Assembly (NCBI RefSeq): GCF_014859525.1
Contig: NZ_JACUUB010000010.1
Span: 1-56,522, forward strand
Source: Marinobacter sp.
Lineage (GTDB): Bacteria > Pseudomonadota > Gammaproteobacteria > Pseudomonadales > Oleiphilaceae
Length of the DNA stretch: 56,522 bases
Direction: 5' to 3'
This document shows positions 25,529 to 35,405 of this stretch, piece by piece. Each line of letters opens with the position of its first letter. The stretch's first letter is position 1. The notes under the pieces were generated by a model. The model saw only the letters and a program-made list of their open reading frames with translations, had not been told where the DNA came from and did not search any database. The translations under genes were made by a program, and so were the position numbers.

Positions 25529-26801
25529 CACTGATACCGACCTGATCATTGCGGGCGGCGGCCTGGCCGGAGCCACTCTCGCCCTGGCCCTGGCCAAGGT
25601 GGTGCCAGAACTGCGGGTGACCGTGGTGGAAAGCTTTCCGTTAGCCCCGGACGCCGTGCCAGAAGACTACCAACCGAGTTACGATGCCCGATCGACGGCG
25701 CTGGCATGGGGCTCCCGACTGATTTTTGACGAGCTGGGGCTGTGGTCGGCGTTATCGGAGCATGCCACACCCATTCATCACATCCACGTGTCGGATCGGG
25801 GCCGCTTTGGGGCAACGCGTCTGAACGCAAATGATCATGGTCAGAATGCCCTCGGGTACGTGGCGGATAACCGGTGGATGGGCCTGTGTCTGATGCGGGC
25901 GCTACTGACCACCGGGGTGAATTGGCAGGCACCGGCAGAAGTGATCGGCATGACCAATACCCCGGGCGGTGTCAGTGTCCGGATTCGCAAAGACGGCGTA
26001 CAGAGCAGCCTGACGGGGCAGTGTCTGGTGTTGGCTGATGGCGGACGCTCTGGCCTCAGGGAGCAGCTGGGTTTTATCACCCGCACCGAAGACTACGGCC
26101 AGAATGCGCTGATTGCCAACGTATCGACAACTGACCGGCACCAGTTCACTGCGTTTGAGCGTTTCACCGATGCCGGTCCTATGGCCCTGCTGCCCTCCGG
26201 CTCTCCGACACGTGCCGAGAATCAGTCAGCACTGGTATGGACACTAACCGACGCAGCCCTTGAAGAGCTTTTGAGCTTGTCCGATGAGGATAAATGTCGA
26301 AAGCTGCAAGAGCGATTTGGCTGGCGCCTGGGGCGTTTTACCCGGATAGGTGAGTGCCATCATTATCCCTTGAAGCTGACCACGGTAGACCAGCCTGTCC
26401 GTCCTGGCGTGGCCCTGGTGGGTAACGCGGCCCATGCCTTGCATCCGGTTGCCGGCCAGGGGTTCAACCTGGCCCTGCGCGGCCTGACGGCCCTGGTTGA
26501 GCAGTTTCGACGGGCGGTGGACAGCGGTGTTCGCCTGGGCGACCTGGCCATACTGGGCGAGTACCAGCGCCTGCACCGGCAGGATTGGCAGCAAACCGTG
26601 CAGTTTTCGGACTCTCTGATCCGGATTTTCGGGCATGGCTTACCGCCACTGGCCCTCGCCAGAGACTCCGGTTTGGTGGGGCTGGACCTGTTGCCTGGCG
26701 CCAAGCGCTGGTTTGCCCGCAAAGCGATGGGTACGGGTGGGCGCCGGCCGGTGATTTCATCCGTTGATACCTTTGAGGAGCCTGCCTCCAATGATCACTG
26801 A
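25521..26801 (+). CDS. ubiH: 2-octaprenyl-6-methoxyphenol hydroxylase
   Basis: UbiH is the FAD monooxygenase that hydroxylates C1 of the ubiquinone ring during aerobic synthesis. The 426-residue product begins with a GTG overlapping the pepP stop region and has the dinucleotide-binding motif IIAGGGLAGATLALAL, and the second FAD motif VGNAAHALHPVAGQGFNLAL typical of this hydroxylase family. UbiH, UbiI and UbiF are close paralogues; the UbiH call rests on its place between pepP and ubiI. It overlaps the next gene by 11 bases. Confidence 0.93.
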   Translation: MTDTDTDLIIAGGGLAGATLALALAKVVPELRVTVVESFPLAPDAVPEDYQPSYDARSTALAWGSRLIFDELGLWSALSEHATPIHHIHVSDRGRFGATRLNANDHGQNALGYVADNRWMGLCLMRALLTTGVNWQAPAEVIGMTNTPGGVSVRIRKDGVQSSLTGQCLVLADGGRSGLREQLGFITRTEDYGQNALIANVSTTDRHQFTAFERFTDAGPMALLPSGSPTRAENQSALVWTLTDAALEELLSLSDEDKCRKLQERFGWRLGRFTRIGECHHYPLKLTTVDQPVRPGVALVGNAAHALHPVAGQGFNLALRGLTALVEQFRRAVDSGVRLGDLAILGEYQRLHRQDWQQTVQFSDSLIRIFGHGLPPLALARDSGLVGLDLLPGAKRWFARKAMGTGGRRPVISSVDTFEEPASNDH

Positions 26802-28014
26802 CTCCGCTGATGTGCGGTTTGATATCTTGATTGTCGGCGGCGGCATGGTCGGCTCTGCTCTGGCCTTGGGGTTGTCCCGGCAAGGGTGGTTGGTGGGCCT
26901 GGTGGAGGGTGCGCCGGTGGACGCTCAGCGGATGCCGTCAAAACCAGCAACCGGCGTTGAGGATTTTGAGCCGAGAGTCAGTGCCATCTCCCTGGCCAGT
27001 CAGCGATTACTGGAACAATTGGGCGCCTGGCAGGGAGTGCAGTCCAGCCGGCATTGTCCCTATCGACAAATGACCGTGTGGGACGGCGATGGTACCGGCC
27101 GTATTCATTTTGATGCATCGGAATTACACGCCCGGTCACTCGGCACCATTGTTGAGAACCGGAACGTGGTTCGCGCCCTGTTTGACGAGTTGGCCGACAG
27201 TGAGGTTGCCGTGATTGACGGTGTTCGGGTCAAATCCTGGGCGCACGACCAGGGTGTTGAACTCGACGATGGTCGCCGTTTGACCGCGCGCCTTGTGGTG
27301 GGGGCAGACGGCGCCCTGTCCAGACTGCGCCAGTGGGCCGGACTGGCAACGCGGGAATGGGATTATGATCAGCAGGCCATTGTTTGTACGGTGCGCACCC
27401 GTCAGTCGCACCGCCATACTGCCTGGCAGCGATTCTCTTGCACGGGTCCGTTAGCGTTCCTGCCGCTGCTGAACGAAACCGGCGACGAGCACTTTTGTTC
27501 CATTGTCTGGTCCCAGGATACCCAGGAAGCCCGACGTCTGATGGCGCTGGATACCGATAGCTTCCGCCGTGAACTGGAAATGGCCATAGAGAAAGAAATG
27601 GGCGAGGTAGAGGCCGTGTCAGAGCGCTTTGCGTTTCCTCTGCGCCAACGCCATGCCAAGGACTATGTGGCCGATGGTCTGGTGCTGGTGGGTGATGCCG
27701 CCCACACCATTCACCCGCTTGCCGGGCAGGGTGCAAACCTGGGCTATGGCGATGTGCGAGTGTTATTGGAGGAGCTGGAACGTGCTAAAAGCCTTGGTCT
27801 CGCGCCAGACGATGCCCTGGTGCTGGCCCGTTACCAGCGCCGCCGCAAGGGCGAGAACCTGGCCATGATGGCGGCTATGGAGGGTTTCAAGCAGCTGTTT
27901 GCGCGGGATGAGTTGTCGGTTCGTTGGTTGCGCAATACCGGTATGCGCTGGCTTAATCAGCTTGGTCCCGTTAAAAACCGCATTGCCGCTCAGGCCATGG
28001 GTGTAAACGAGTAA
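26791..28014 (+). CDS. ubiI: FAD-dependent ubiquinone hydroxylase (UbiI/VisC type)
   Basis: This second hydroxylase of the pair is predicted to act at C5 of the ubiquinone ring. The 407-residue protein has ILIVGGGMVGSALALGL at the N-terminus and LVGDAAHTIHPLAGQGANLG near residue 300. The ATG at 26791 has GAGGAG upstream and yields the normal N-terminus; a TTG nine codons earlier is unlikely. Position after ubiH matches E. coli visC/ubiI. Confusion with UbiF or a broad-range hydroxylase such as UbiM or UbiL cannot be fully excluded without phylogeny. Confidence 0.92.
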   Translation: MITDSADVRFDILIVGGGMVGSALALGLSRQGWLVGLVEGAPVDAQRMPSKPATGVEDFEPRVSAISLASQRLLEQLGAWQGVQSSRHCPYRQMTVWDGDGTGRIHFDASELHARSLGTIVENRNVVRALFDELADSEVAVIDGVRVKSWAHDQGVELDDGRRLTARLVVGADGALSRLRQWAGLATREWDYDQQAIVCTVRTRQSHRHTAWQRFSCTGPLAFLPLLNETGDEHFCSIVWSQDTQEARRLMALDTDSFRRELEMAIEKEMGEVEAVSERFAFPLRQRHAKDYVADGLVLVGDAAHTIHPLAGQGANLGYGDVRVLLEELERAKSLGLAPDDALVLARYQRRRKGENLAMMAAMEGFKQLFARDELSVRWLRNTGMRWLNQLGPVKNRIAAQAMGVNE

Positions 28015-28031
28015 GCAGCCTTTAGCGATGG

Positions 28032-28751
28032 TTAGAGGCAGGCATCGAACAAACGGCTGACCAACACCGGTACGGCGGTTTCCACGCGCAGAATGCGGGC
28101 ACCCAGGTGCACACTGTCGCAGCCAGCCGCCTCCAGTTTTTCCACCTCGTAATCGGTAAAGCCGCCCTCTGGGCCGACGCACAGCACAGCTGGCCCGGAA
28201 AGGTGGGTCGGGCAGGGCGTAGCGGTGCCGGGATGCGCCACCAGCGCCCGCTTGCCGGCCAGCAGAGCTGGCAGTTCATCTTCTACGAATGGTTTGAACA
28301 GCTTGCGGATATGCACCTGTGGCATTACTGTGTCTTTGGCCTGTTCCAGGCCCAGTGTCAGGTTCTCCTTCAGGCTTTCATCTGCCAGCCAGGGCGTTTG
28401 CCAGAAACTCTTTTCGACTTTGTAACTGTTGATCAGCCAGATGTCTTTGACGCCCAGCGAGGCGCAGGTTTGTAACACCCGGCGGAACATTTTGGGGCGA
28501 GGCATGGCCAGGATCAGGGTCAGCGGAAGACCGGGCGGTGGTGAGCCTTCCAGCGTCACCCGAAGCTCTGCCTCCTGGTCAGACAGCGTCATAATCTCAC
28601 CAAAGCCCATGGCGCCGTTGACCCGGCCAACCGGAATTCGGTCACCGGTGCTGACTTTGAGGGTGCTCTTCAGGTGCTCAAGCCGACGGCCCCGGAGCAG
28701 GGCTCGATCGGTACGGATAAAGTCGTCGTCAAACAGCAGGGCCAGGTTCAT
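28032..28751 (-). CDS. rsmE: 16S rRNA (uracil-1498-N3)-methyltransferase
   Basis: RsmE methylates N3 of U1498 in 16S rRNA. The 239-residue product belongs to the SPOUT class with a deep trefoil knot. It has an N-terminal PUA-like domain, then LTLILAMPRPKMFRRVLQTC, and the SAM-binding knot region VLCVGPEGGFTDYEVEKL with LGARILRVETA. Its start overlaps the tatC stop as ATGA, so it is the last gene of a long leftward operon running from ubiE. Confidence 0.95.
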   Translation of the reverse strand: MNLALLFDDDFIRTDRALLRGRRLEHLKSTLKVSTGDRIPVGRVNGAMGFGEIMTLSDQEAELRVTLEGSPPPGLPLTLILAMPRPKMFRRVLQTCASLGVKDIWLINSYKVEKSFWQTPWLADESLKENLTLGLEQAKDTVMPQVHIRKLFKPFVEDELPALLAGKRALVAHPGTATPCPTHLSGPAVLCVGPEGGFTDYEVEKLEAAGCDSVHLGARILRVETAVPVLVSRLFDACL

Positions 28752-29521
28752 CCGGAGCTAGACTCACCCTCAGCTGTATCTTCGGTTCGGCGATGAGCCA
28801 GGCGACCAAACAAGATTCCGACCTCAAACAGAATCCACATTGGCAAGGCCAGCAGGGTCTGGGAAATGATGTCTGGAGGTGTCAGCAGCATACCGATGAT
28901 AAAGCAGCCGACCACTACGTAAGGGCGCTTTGAGGCGAGATCCTGAGGCGTGGTGGCCCCGCTCAGAATCAGCAATACCGTGGCAATGGGTATCTCGAAG
29001 GCAACACCAAAGGCAAAGAACATTTTCAAAACAAAATTCAGATAACTGCTGATGTCTGGCAGTTCCACAATGCCTTCCGGCCCGATGGCGGTGAAAAAAC
29101 CAAACACCAGCGGGAACACCACATAATAGGCAAAGGCCGCGCCGGCGTAGAACAGCAATACCGAAGTGAACAGTAGCGGGAAGGCCAGTCGTTTTTCATG
29201 GGTGTACAGGCCAGGGGCGACAAAGCTCCAAAGCTGGTAAAGGATGACCGGGATAGCAACAAAAACCGCCAACACCAGGGCCAGCTTCAGGGGGGCGAAG
29301 AACGGCGAAGTGATGTCGGTGGCGATCATGGTCTGGCCGACAGGTAACAGTTCCCGAAGCGGCAATGACAGCCAGAGATAAAGGTCGTTGGCAAACGGGT
29401 AGATGAAGGCGAAGCAGACAACAACGGCCAGCACCATTTTCAATAGCCGGTTACGCAATTCGAGCAAGTGCTCGATCAGGGGCATCTCTGGCTGTTCGGG
29501 CACGGTCTGGTTACCACTCAT
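28748..29521 (-). CDS. tatC: Sec-independent protein translocase subunit TatC
   Basis: TatC is the six-helix receptor that recognises twin-arginine signal peptides of folded exported proteins. The 257-residue protein begins the conserved region with MPLIEHLLELRNRLLK and contains FVAPGLYTHEK and the membrane segments LALVLAVFVAIPVILYQLW and VFPLVFGFFTAIG. The start overlaps the tatB stop by four bases. The tatA-tatB-tatC order is canonical. Confidence 0.96.
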   Translation of the reverse strand: MSGNQTVPEQPEMPLIEHLLELRNRLLKMVLAVVVCFAFIYPFANDLYLWLSLPLRELLPVGQTMIATDITSPFFAPLKLALVLAVFVAIPVILYQLWSFVAPGLYTHEKRLAFPLLFTSVLLFYAGAAFAYYVVFPLVFGFFTAIGPEGIVELPDISSYLNFVLKMFFAFGVAFEIPIATVLLILSGATTPQDLASKRPYVVVGCFIIGMLLTPPDIISQTLLALPMWILFEVGILFGRLAHRRTEDTAEGESSSG

Positions 29522-29982
29522 GAACGGTTATCCGATGGACTCTGCGAGGATGGGCTGTCGCCCTGGTGGTTATGCTCGGCCCTGGCGGTGGCAGGGCTGT
29601 TGGCCTGTTCCTGAGGCGCTGATTTGCCTGTGTTGGCCTCTTTCTTTTCCTCTGCCTTGCGGGTTGCTGGCGCCGGCTGGGGCTTGCGGGTTTCGCTGTC
29701 GGGCAAAATCATATGTTCGTACTTTTTCGCCTCATCCAGAGCGCCCCTCACGGTCTTTTCCATGTCCTCCAGGCCAATGTCGCCGGCTTTGCGCAACTCT
29801 TCCCGAAGTTCTTCGGCCTTGAGTTGCCGATCCAGTTCCGAAGTGAACTGGTTGACCATTCGGCGGGCACCACCAATCCAGCGACCAGCCGCCCGCGCAG
29901 CGGTAGGCAAGCGCTCGGGACCGAGCACCAGCAAGGCGATGATGCCGCAAATCAGCAGCTCAATAAAGCCAATATCGAACAT
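29518..29982 (-). CDS. tatB: Sec-independent protein translocase subunit TatB
   Basis: TatB forms the substrate-binding complex with TatC. The 154-residue product has the short N-terminal membrane helix (FIELLICGIIALLVLGPERL) with the GPERLP motif, an amphipathic helix rich in basic and acidic residues, and a long unstructured tail rich in Ala, Gln and Ser. The glutamate near the N-terminus (IELL) is typical of TatB. It lies 11 bases after tatA and overlaps tatC. Confidence 0.95.
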   Translation of the reverse strand: MFDIGFIELLICGIIALLVLGPERLPTAARAAGRWIGGARRMVNQFTSELDRQLKAEELREELRKAGDIGLEDMEKTVRGALDEAKKYEHMILPDSETRKPQPAPATRKAEEKKEANTGKSAPQEQANSPATARAEHNHQGDSPSSQSPSDNRS

Positions 29983-29993
29983 TCAGGTAGTGC

Positions 29994-30218
29994 TCAGCTT
30001 TGTTTTTCCCGAGGCTTTTCTTCGGCCTGCGTTTGCTTTTCTTGCTGACCTTCCAGGCTTTCGGGGTCGGCGGATTTTTGTTCGTCGTCACTCATGGATT
30101 TTTTGAATCCACGGATGGCGCCGCCCAGATCGGTGCCGATGTTGCGCAGTTTTTTGGTTCCGAACAACAGGATGACAATGCCGAGTACAATTAAAAGTTG
30201 CCAGATGCTGATACCCAT
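29994..30218 (-). CDS. tatA: Sec-independent protein translocase subunit TatA
   Basis: TatA oligomerises to form the protein-conducting element of the Tat system. The 74-residue protein shows the N-terminal membrane helix ([19 protein letters not shown]) with the FGTKKL hinge, the amphipathic helix [20 protein letters not shown], and a charged tail. It lies 86 bases after hisE, a wider gap than between other genes of the run, so an internal promoter is possible. Confidence 0.95.
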   Translation of the reverse strand: MGISIWQLLIVLGIVILLFGTKKLRNIGTDLGGAIRGFKKSMSDDEQKSADPESLEGQQEKQTQAEEKPREKQS

Positions 30219-30304
30219 GAGGGGTCCTCATTCAAATGTTGCTGTTGCATGACATTGTACGCCAACGTGTGCCGTTCCCGGAAATCCCCGTTAGGGGTAC
30301 CTCG

Positions 30305-30634
30305 TTACGGGTTGCGTGACGCTTTTTCTTCAAGGCCAGACAGATCAAACCGGCTGGCGAGTTCATCAATAACGTCTTGCGGGCCGAGACCGAGCCGAGA
30401 CAACATCACCATGCTGTGGAACCATAAGTCGGCGGTTTCGTAAACCACATCCCGGGTATCGCCGGAATGTTCCGCGTCTTTGGCGGCCAGCAGGGTTTCT
30501 GTGCACTCTTCACCCACTTTCTCCAGAATCTTGTTCAGCCCCTTTGCGTGCAGGCTGGCAACGTAGGAGGTGTCGGGATCCGCTTGTTTGCGGGCGTCGA
30601 GTACCTGAGCCAGGCGTTCCAGTACATCATTCAC
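30305..30634 (-). CDS. hisE: Phosphoribosyl-ATP pyrophosphatase
   Basis: HisE removes pyrophosphate from phosphoribosyl-ATP in the second step of histidine synthesis. The 109-residue all-alpha protein starts at GTG (30634) and has the MazG-like metal-binding pattern in [15 protein letters not shown] and [14 protein letters not shown]. In enterobacteria hisE is fused to hisI; here the two are separate, 12 bases apart, as in pseudomonads. A hisI-hisE pair next to tatA and ubiB is a recurring arrangement in this group. Confidence 0.95.
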   Translation of the reverse strand: MNDVLERLAQVLDARKQADPDTSYVASLHAKGLNKILEKVGEECTETLLAAKDAEHSGDTRDVVYETADLWFHSMVMLSRLGLGPQDVIDELASRFDLSGLEEKASRNP

Positions 30635-30646
30635 GGTGTCTGCTCC

Positions 30647-31063
30647 TCAATCACTGCCGTAGATAGCGTTTGGATCTTTCAGCACGGGTTCAGCGCTGAC
30701 CCACTGGCCATCTTTCAGGGAGCGGTAAAAGCAGCTCCTTCGGCCGGTATGGCAGGCAATGCCTCCTTTTTGCTCCACTTTCAGCAGAATGACATCGGCG
30801 TCGCAGTCGAGCCGGATGTCCTTGAGCACCTGCTGGTGACCAGAGCTTTCGCCCTTGCGCCAGAGTTTGCCCCGGGAGCGGGACCAGTATACTGCCTGAC
30901 CCTCTTCAACCGTTAGCCGGAGTGATTCCTGGTTCATCCAGGCCATCATCAGAATGTCGCCGTTGTTGGCATCTTGAGCAATGGCTGGCACCAGGCCGTC
31001 GTCGGTCCAGCGAATCTCGGTCAACCAGTCAAGTTGTTCGACCTTAGCGGTGGAATCTTGCAT
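30647..31063 (-). CDS. hisI: Phosphoribosyl-AMP cyclohydrolase
   Basis: HisI opens the purine ring of phosphoribosyl-AMP in the third step of histidine synthesis. The 138-residue zinc enzyme contains [31 protein letters not shown], the aspartate cluster [10 protein letters not shown] and the zinc cysteines in [12 protein letters not shown]. Start is an ATG at 31063. It precedes hisE and follows ubiB by 26 bases. Confidence 0.95.
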   Translation of the reverse strand: MQDSTAKVEQLDWLTEIRWTDDGLVPAIAQDANNGDILMMAWMNQESLRLTVEEGQAVYWSRSRGKLWRKGESSGHQQVLKDIRLDCDADVILLKVEQKGGIACHTGRRSCFYRSLKDGQWVSAEPVLKDPNAIYGSD

Positions 31064-31089
31064 TTTTGTGAATCCTGAGTTTCTTTTGT

Positions 31090-32733
31090 CTATCGGCTAC
31101 CCCGAAGCATGACGCCTGCTGCAACCGCAAGCAAGGCCCAGCCCCAGGCCGGCATGCTGACCAGCAGCTGTTGCGCGTCTGGCTGGCTGCCAATGAGGGC
31201 TGCACCGGCCAGAACCGCCGCAACGAAGCCTCGGCGCCATCGGCGCTCACTGCGCTGCTGTTGTTCTTTCATCAGGACCAGGGTCGCGCGGTTCTGCTCT
31301 TCGGTCGGGCCGCTGGCTCGCAGTTGCAACAACGCATCGTGCACCAGTTGTGGCATCTCCGGGGATTGTTCCAGCCATGCTGGCAGATGCATCTGCAGCG
31401 ATTTGATCAGCCCTGCCGGGCCGATGCGCTGGCGCATCCACTTCTCGAGGAAGGGTTGGGCGGTGCTCCACAGATCCAGATCCGGATAAAGCTGGCGGCC
31501 AAGGCCTTCGACGTTGAGCAGGGTTTTCTGCAGCAACACCAGTTGTGGCTGAACTTCCATATTGAATCGGCGGGCAGTCTGAAACAGTCTCAGCAGGAAG
31601 TGCCCGAATGAAATATCTTTCAGCGGCCGCTCAAAGATTGGTTCGCAGACCGTGCGGATGGCTGCTTCAAATTCGTTGATCCGGGTATCCGGCGGCACCC
31701 AGCCAGATTGAATGTGCAGTTGGGCGACTTGCCGATAATCCCGGCGAAAAAACGCGAGCAGGTTGCGTGCGAGATAGCTTTGATCGTCTGGTGCGAGGGT
31801 GCCGACGATGCCGAAATCAATGGCGATGTACTTTGGGTCGGCCGGGTTGGAAATATCGACAAAGATGTTGCCCGGGTGCATGTCGGCATGAAAGAAGCTG
31901 TCCCGGAACACCTGGGTGAAGAAAATCTCGACGCCCTTTTCGGCCAGCACCTTCATATCAACGCCGGCGTGTTTCAGGGTCTCTACATCGGCGATGGGCG
32001 TGCCGTGGATGCGCTCCATCACCAGCACCGATTTGCTGGTGTAGTCCCAGTCGATGAAGGGGATATAGATCAGCGGCGAGTTGTCGAAGTTACGGCGCAA
32101 CTGGCTGGCGTTGGCGGCCTCTCGCTGCAGATCCAGCTCGTCGTGAATGGTGGAGTCATAGTCGGCCACCACGTCGACCGGGTGCAGGCGTTTACCCTCA
32201 GCCCAGTATTTTTCCAGCAGGCCGGCCATCAGGTACATCAGGCCAAGATCCTGGCGGATGACCTTGTCTATGCCCGGGCGGAGCACTTTAACCACCACTT
32301 TCTGACCGTTGGGCAAGGTGGCCGCGTGGACCTGGGCGACGGAAGCTGAGGCCATCGGGTCTGGGCTGAATTCGGCGAACAGTTCGGTGACCGGGGCCCC
32401 GAGGGATTTTTCAATAATGCCGCGGGCCTGGTCGCTGGGGAAGGGTGGCACCCGATCCTGCAGCTGCTTGAGGGATTCGGCCATGTCGTCGGGCAGCAAA
32501 TCGCGGCGTGTCGAGAGAATCTGGCCGAACTTCACGAACACGGGGCCCAACTCTTCCAGCGCCAGCCGCAGGCGATCACCTCGGCTCAGTTTGGGCTGGG
32601 GGAACAAGTGCCAGGGCGCTAGCAGAAAGAAAATCTTCACAGCTGTGGGCAGTTCCGACAGCGGCAGAAAGGTGTCCAGCCGATAGCGGCAGAATACCCA
32701 GGCAATTCGGAACAGGCGTCGCAGACGGGTCAC
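31090..32733 (-). CDS. ubiB: Ubiquinone biosynthesis ATPase-like kinase UbiB
   Basis: UbiB is an ABC1/ADCK-family atypical kinase-like ATPase required for ubiquinone synthesis, thought to help extract lipid intermediates from the membrane. The 547-residue protein starts at GTG (32733), overlapping the ubiJ stop. It shows the family KxGQ motif ([19 protein letters not shown]), the Ala-rich loop in [22 protein letters not shown] and DFGIVGTL, and ends with two hydrophobic C-terminal helices that anchor it to the membrane. Confidence 0.96.
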   Translation of the reverse strand: MTRLRRLFRIAWVFCRYRLDTFLPLSELPTAVKIFFLLAPWHLFPQPKLSRGDRLRLALEELGPVFVKFGQILSTRRDLLPDDMAESLKQLQDRVPPFPSDQARGIIEKSLGAPVTELFAEFSPDPMASASVAQVHAATLPNGQKVVVKVLRPGIDKVIRQDLGLMYLMAGLLEKYWAEGKRLHPVDVVADYDSTIHDELDLQREAANASQLRRNFDNSPLIYIPFIDWDYTSKSVLVMERIHGTPIADVETLKHAGVDMKVLAEKGVEIFFTQVFRDSFFHADMHPGNIFVDISNPADPKYIAIDFGIVGTLAPDDQSYLARNLLAFFRRDYRQVAQLHIQSGWVPPDTRINEFEAAIRTVCEPIFERPLKDISFGHFLLRLFQTARRFNMEVQPQLVLLQKTLLNVEGLGRQLYPDLDLWSTAQPFLEKWMRQRIGPAGLIKSLQMHLPAWLEQSPEMPQLVHDALLQLRASGPTEEQNRATLVLMKEQQQRSERRWRRGFVAAVLAGAALIGSQPDAQQLLVSMPAWGWALLAVAAGVMLRGSR

Positions 32734-33371
32734 AGCTTCTCCGTATCGTGGTGGCTGGCGGATGAGTCCAGTTGGTTGAGCCGGGCTTCCAGGCGTTCGG
32801 TGCGCAGCGTCAGTTCATCGATATCCTGAAAGGTCGCTTCCAGCTCACGTCGTCCGGGCAGGGCGCGGCTTTCTTCGTGGATATATTCTTCCACGTTGAG
32901 GTTCATGGTGGTGACAGCGTTCCGGCTCCAGTGCACCGCATTACGGATGCTCTTGCCCAGAAAGTGCGCGGGTATATCGCCCAGGTGGCGTGCCATGGCG
33001 GCTTCCCAGTCTGGCTCAAGCTGGCTCAGGGCCCGCTGCAGTTGGTGTGCCAGGGCCGTGTTGCCGTCCACTGTCAGGCGCTTGTCAGCGAACACTCTGG
33101 TGTCGCCCATGGCAAGCGCTGCAAAGGCCATGGGCCGGCCCGTAATCGACAGCGCTGGCGCATCAGCCGGCAGGCTGCGCACCTGAACCCGCTCGCCGAC
33201 ACGATCAAGGCTCCAGGCCAACTCAACCGGCGCTGTTATGTTGAACTGTACGGGGCCCACCAAGGCTGACAGCAGTGCCTGGCGGCCTGCTGTGTCGAGC
33301 GCCAACGCCTGATTAAGCCCGAGTTCTACGATGGCGCTGGCGGCGGAAGACAGGGTAGGGCCGGGAAACAT
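32730..33371 (-). CDS. ubiJ: Ubiquinone biosynthesis accessory factor UbiJ
   Basis: UbiJ is an SCP2-type lipid-binding protein that holds hydrophobic ubiquinone intermediates in the Ubi metabolon. The 213-residue product has the N-terminal SCP2-like domain (about residues 20-115, [20 protein letters not shown]) and a C-terminal coiled-coil-like helix ([17 protein letters not shown]). It sits between ubiE and ubiB with one-base and four-base overlaps, which is the standard ubiE-ubiJ-ubiB order. Confidence 0.93.
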   Translation of the reverse strand: MFPGPTLSSAASAIVELGLNQALALDTAGRQALLSALVGPVQFNITAPVELAWSLDRVGERVQVRSLPADAPALSITGRPMAFAALAMGDTRVFADKRLTVDGNTALAHQLQRALSQLEPDWEAAMARHLGDIPAHFLGKSIRNAVHWSRNAVTTMNLNVEEYIHEESRALPGRRELEATFQDIDELTLRTERLEARLNQLDSSASHHDTEKL

Positions 33372-34153
33372 CAGGGCTTGATTCCTACGTGCAGCGCCAC
33401 GATGCCGCCGGTCATGTTGTAGTACTTGCAGTTGACCAGGCCGGCGTTTTCCATCATACCTTTCAGGGTGTCCTGATCCGGGTGCATGCGGATAGATTCG
33501 GCCAGGTATTTGTAACTTTCACTGTCGCCGGCAATCAGTTGACCCATCATCGGCAGGGCGCTGAATGAGTATGTGTCATACGCTTTGCTCAGCAGTGGGT
33601 TGGTGGGTTTGGAGAATTCCAGGACCATCAGTTTGCCGCCAGGCTTTAGTGTGCGGGTCATGTCTCGCAGAGCCTGATCTTTGTCGGTCACGTTGCGCAG
33701 GCCAAAGGCGATAGACACCGCGTTGAAGCTGTTGTCGGGGAACGGCAAGTGTTCGGCGTCGGCCTGAACATACTCTATGTTGCCGGCATAACCCCGGTCG
33801 GTCAGGCGGCTGCGACCGACCTGTAACATGGAGGCATTGATGTCGGCCAGTACGACGTTGCCTGAGGGACCCACCAGATCGGAGAATTTCATGGTCAGGT
33901 CGCCTGTGCCGCCGGCAATATCGAGCACCTGATGACCTTGGCGAACGCCGCTTAACTCGATGGTAAAACGTTTCCAGAGGCGGTGGATGCCCATCGACAT
34001 CAAGTCGTTCATGAGGTCATATTTACCGGCCACGCTGTGGAAAACCTCGGCTACCTGGCTGGCCTTCTGGCTTTTTGGCACGTTGCGAAAGCCGAAGTGA
34101 GTAACGTCGTCCTGGGCATTGCCGGGCGTGCCTGGCGTTTGCTGCTCGCTCAT
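33371..34153 (-). CDS. ubiE: Ubiquinone/menaquinone C-methyltransferase UbiE
   Basis: UbiE performs the SAM-dependent C-methylation in ubiquinone synthesis and, where present, menaquinone synthesis. The 260-residue protein has [38 protein letters not shown], the SAM motif [15 protein letters not shown] and [13 protein letters not shown], all characteristic. It is the first gene of the leftward ubiE-ubiJ-ubiB-hisI-hisE-tatABC-rsmE run; the 116-base space upstream to the rightward PHA-system gene should hold its promoter. Confidence 0.97.
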   Translation of the reverse strand: MSEQQTPGTPGNAQDDVTHFGFRNVPKSQKASQVAEVFHSVAGKYDLMNDLMSMGIHRLWKRFTIELSGVRQGHQVLDIAGGTGDLTMKFSDLVGPSGNVVLADINASMLQVGRSRLTDRGYAGNIEYVQADAEHLPFPDNSFNAVSIAFGLRNVTDKDQALRDMTRTLKPGGKLMVLEFSKPTNPLLSKAYDTYSFSALPMMGQLIAGDSESYKYLAESIRMHPDQDTLKGMMENAGLVNCKYYNMTGGIVALHVGIKP

Positions 34154-34269
34154 GAGAGATAGTCCTGTCAGAATCTGAATCCCGTATTCTAACCGTTGAG
34201 GGGTTGGCTACAAGTTTATTGCCGACTTACACTGTAAATCCCTGGACAAATCACTGAGAAAACCTATTC

Positions 34270-34548
34270 ATGTCTGTTATTGATATCCACCGGGCTCATT
34301 CCCTGAACAAGGTGCACGCTCGCGAGGCAGCCGAAAACCTGGCCAAAGACCTTTCACAGCATTTTGATGTTAACTATCAATGGGAGGGCGATGTGTTGAA
34401 ATTCAAGCGCAGCGGTGTCAAAGGGCAGCTGGACATTGCTGAGGATGATCTGCATATCCACCTGGAGCTGGGTTTGATGCTGCGCCCGTTCAAATCCCGG
34501 ATCGAGCAGGAAATTCATTCCCAGCTCGATCAAATCCTCAAGGCCTGA
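34270..34548 (+). CDS. Polyhydroxyalkanoic acid system family protein
   Basis: This 92-residue protein matches the short family TIGR02610 found near polyhydroxyalkanoate granule genes: MSVIDIHRAHSLNKVHAREA, then FDVNYQWEGDVLKFKRSGV and LMLRPFKSRIEQEIHSQLDQ. Its role is unknown; association with PHA or neutral-lipid granules is inferred from the family name and from the lipid-related genes next to it. It is divergent from ubiE and ends six bases before the convergent FFLEELY-type gene. Confidence 0.85.
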   Translation: MSVIDIHRAHSLNKVHAREAAENLAKDLSQHFDVNYQWEGDVLKFKRSGVKGQLDIAEDDLHIHLELGLMLRPFKSRIEQEIHSQLDQILKA

Positions 34549-34554
34549 CCGGGA

Positions 34555-35304
34555 TTACAGGTCGCTCGGCAGAGAAAACGGCGCCGGGTGACCGTTTAGT
34601 ATGTTCCGCATGACTTGCTGTTCACGGTTGATCAGTCGATCAATCAACAGGTCCACCTTGTCCATATTCCGGAACGCACTGTAGCCCCGGTGCAAAAAAC
34701 TGTGCAGGTCGCCCAGTTCTGCCATCTCTGCAGGCCCTCGGCTGATCGACAGCAGCCAGCCCAGGCTGCGGTTGCGAACGTACCGGTCCAGTTGCTGACC
34801 GGTGTCTGCGACCAGATCCAGTTGACGCTCCCGGATTGGCAACTGACGGCTGGCACGGTAAGCCTCGCAGTAGGCCGTGCCGCTGAGTTGATCGGTGCGA
34901 ATGCCGCGCTCAGCAAGCCATTCGGCTAACTCAAGATCCAGGCTCTGAGTGACCAGGTTCAGCTCTACCAGGCCGGCAAAGGTGTTCAGCAGGTTGTCGG
35001 GGAGCCACTTCACCATCTTTGGAAATATCCGGTCGATGTTGTCGTCCCGGCGGGTCATGCCGGCAGGGGCGTACAAATCTGTCAGCAAGAATTCCAGGCC
35101 GGTGTGGTATCCGGGGTGGTGGTACAGATCCTGATGGGTGGTTTTCAGTCGCTGGGCCTGCCAATCGGCTATCTGGCGGGTATCGTCAAGCAGGGGGTGA
35201 GCTGCTTTCAGCTGACGAAAGTCGTGGTATTCCAGCAACAGGCGTTTTAGCCGGTGGGCGTTCTCTGAATTCACTTCCGTTGTGACCAGGCGCTCACGAT
35301 ACAT
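34555..35304 (-). CDS. FFLEELY motif family protein
   Basis: The 249-residue soluble, mostly helical protein carries the variant LEFLLTDLYAPAG at the place where this uncharacterised family has FFLEELY, followed by IDRIFPKMVKWLPDNLL. Other visible conserved parts are QRLKTTHQDLY and YSAFRNMDKVDLLIDRLINRE near the C-terminus. No catalytic motif is apparent. Members of the family often lie near lipid or PHA genes, which fits here. Confidence 0.75.
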   Translation of the reverse strand: MYRERLVTTEVNSENAHRLKRLLLEYHDFRQLKAAHPLLDDTRQIADWQAQRLKTTHQDLYHHPGYHTGLEFLLTDLYAPAGMTRRDDNIDRIFPKMVKWLPDNLLNTFAGLVELNLVTQSLDLELAEWLAERGIRTDQLSGTAYCEAYRASRQLPIRERQLDLVADTGQQLDRYVRNRSLGWLLSISRGPAEMAELGDLHSFLHRGYSAFRNMDKVDLLIDRLINREQQVMRNILNGHPAPFSLPSDL

Positions 35305-35405
35305 GCAGAGGCTCCAAAACCGGGCTGACTGAGGCGTTGCCGTTAAAAGGCGCTCAGTTTAGCGAAGCGGAGCGAGCACTGCACCTGCGCTTGTGTTGTT
35401 TGATA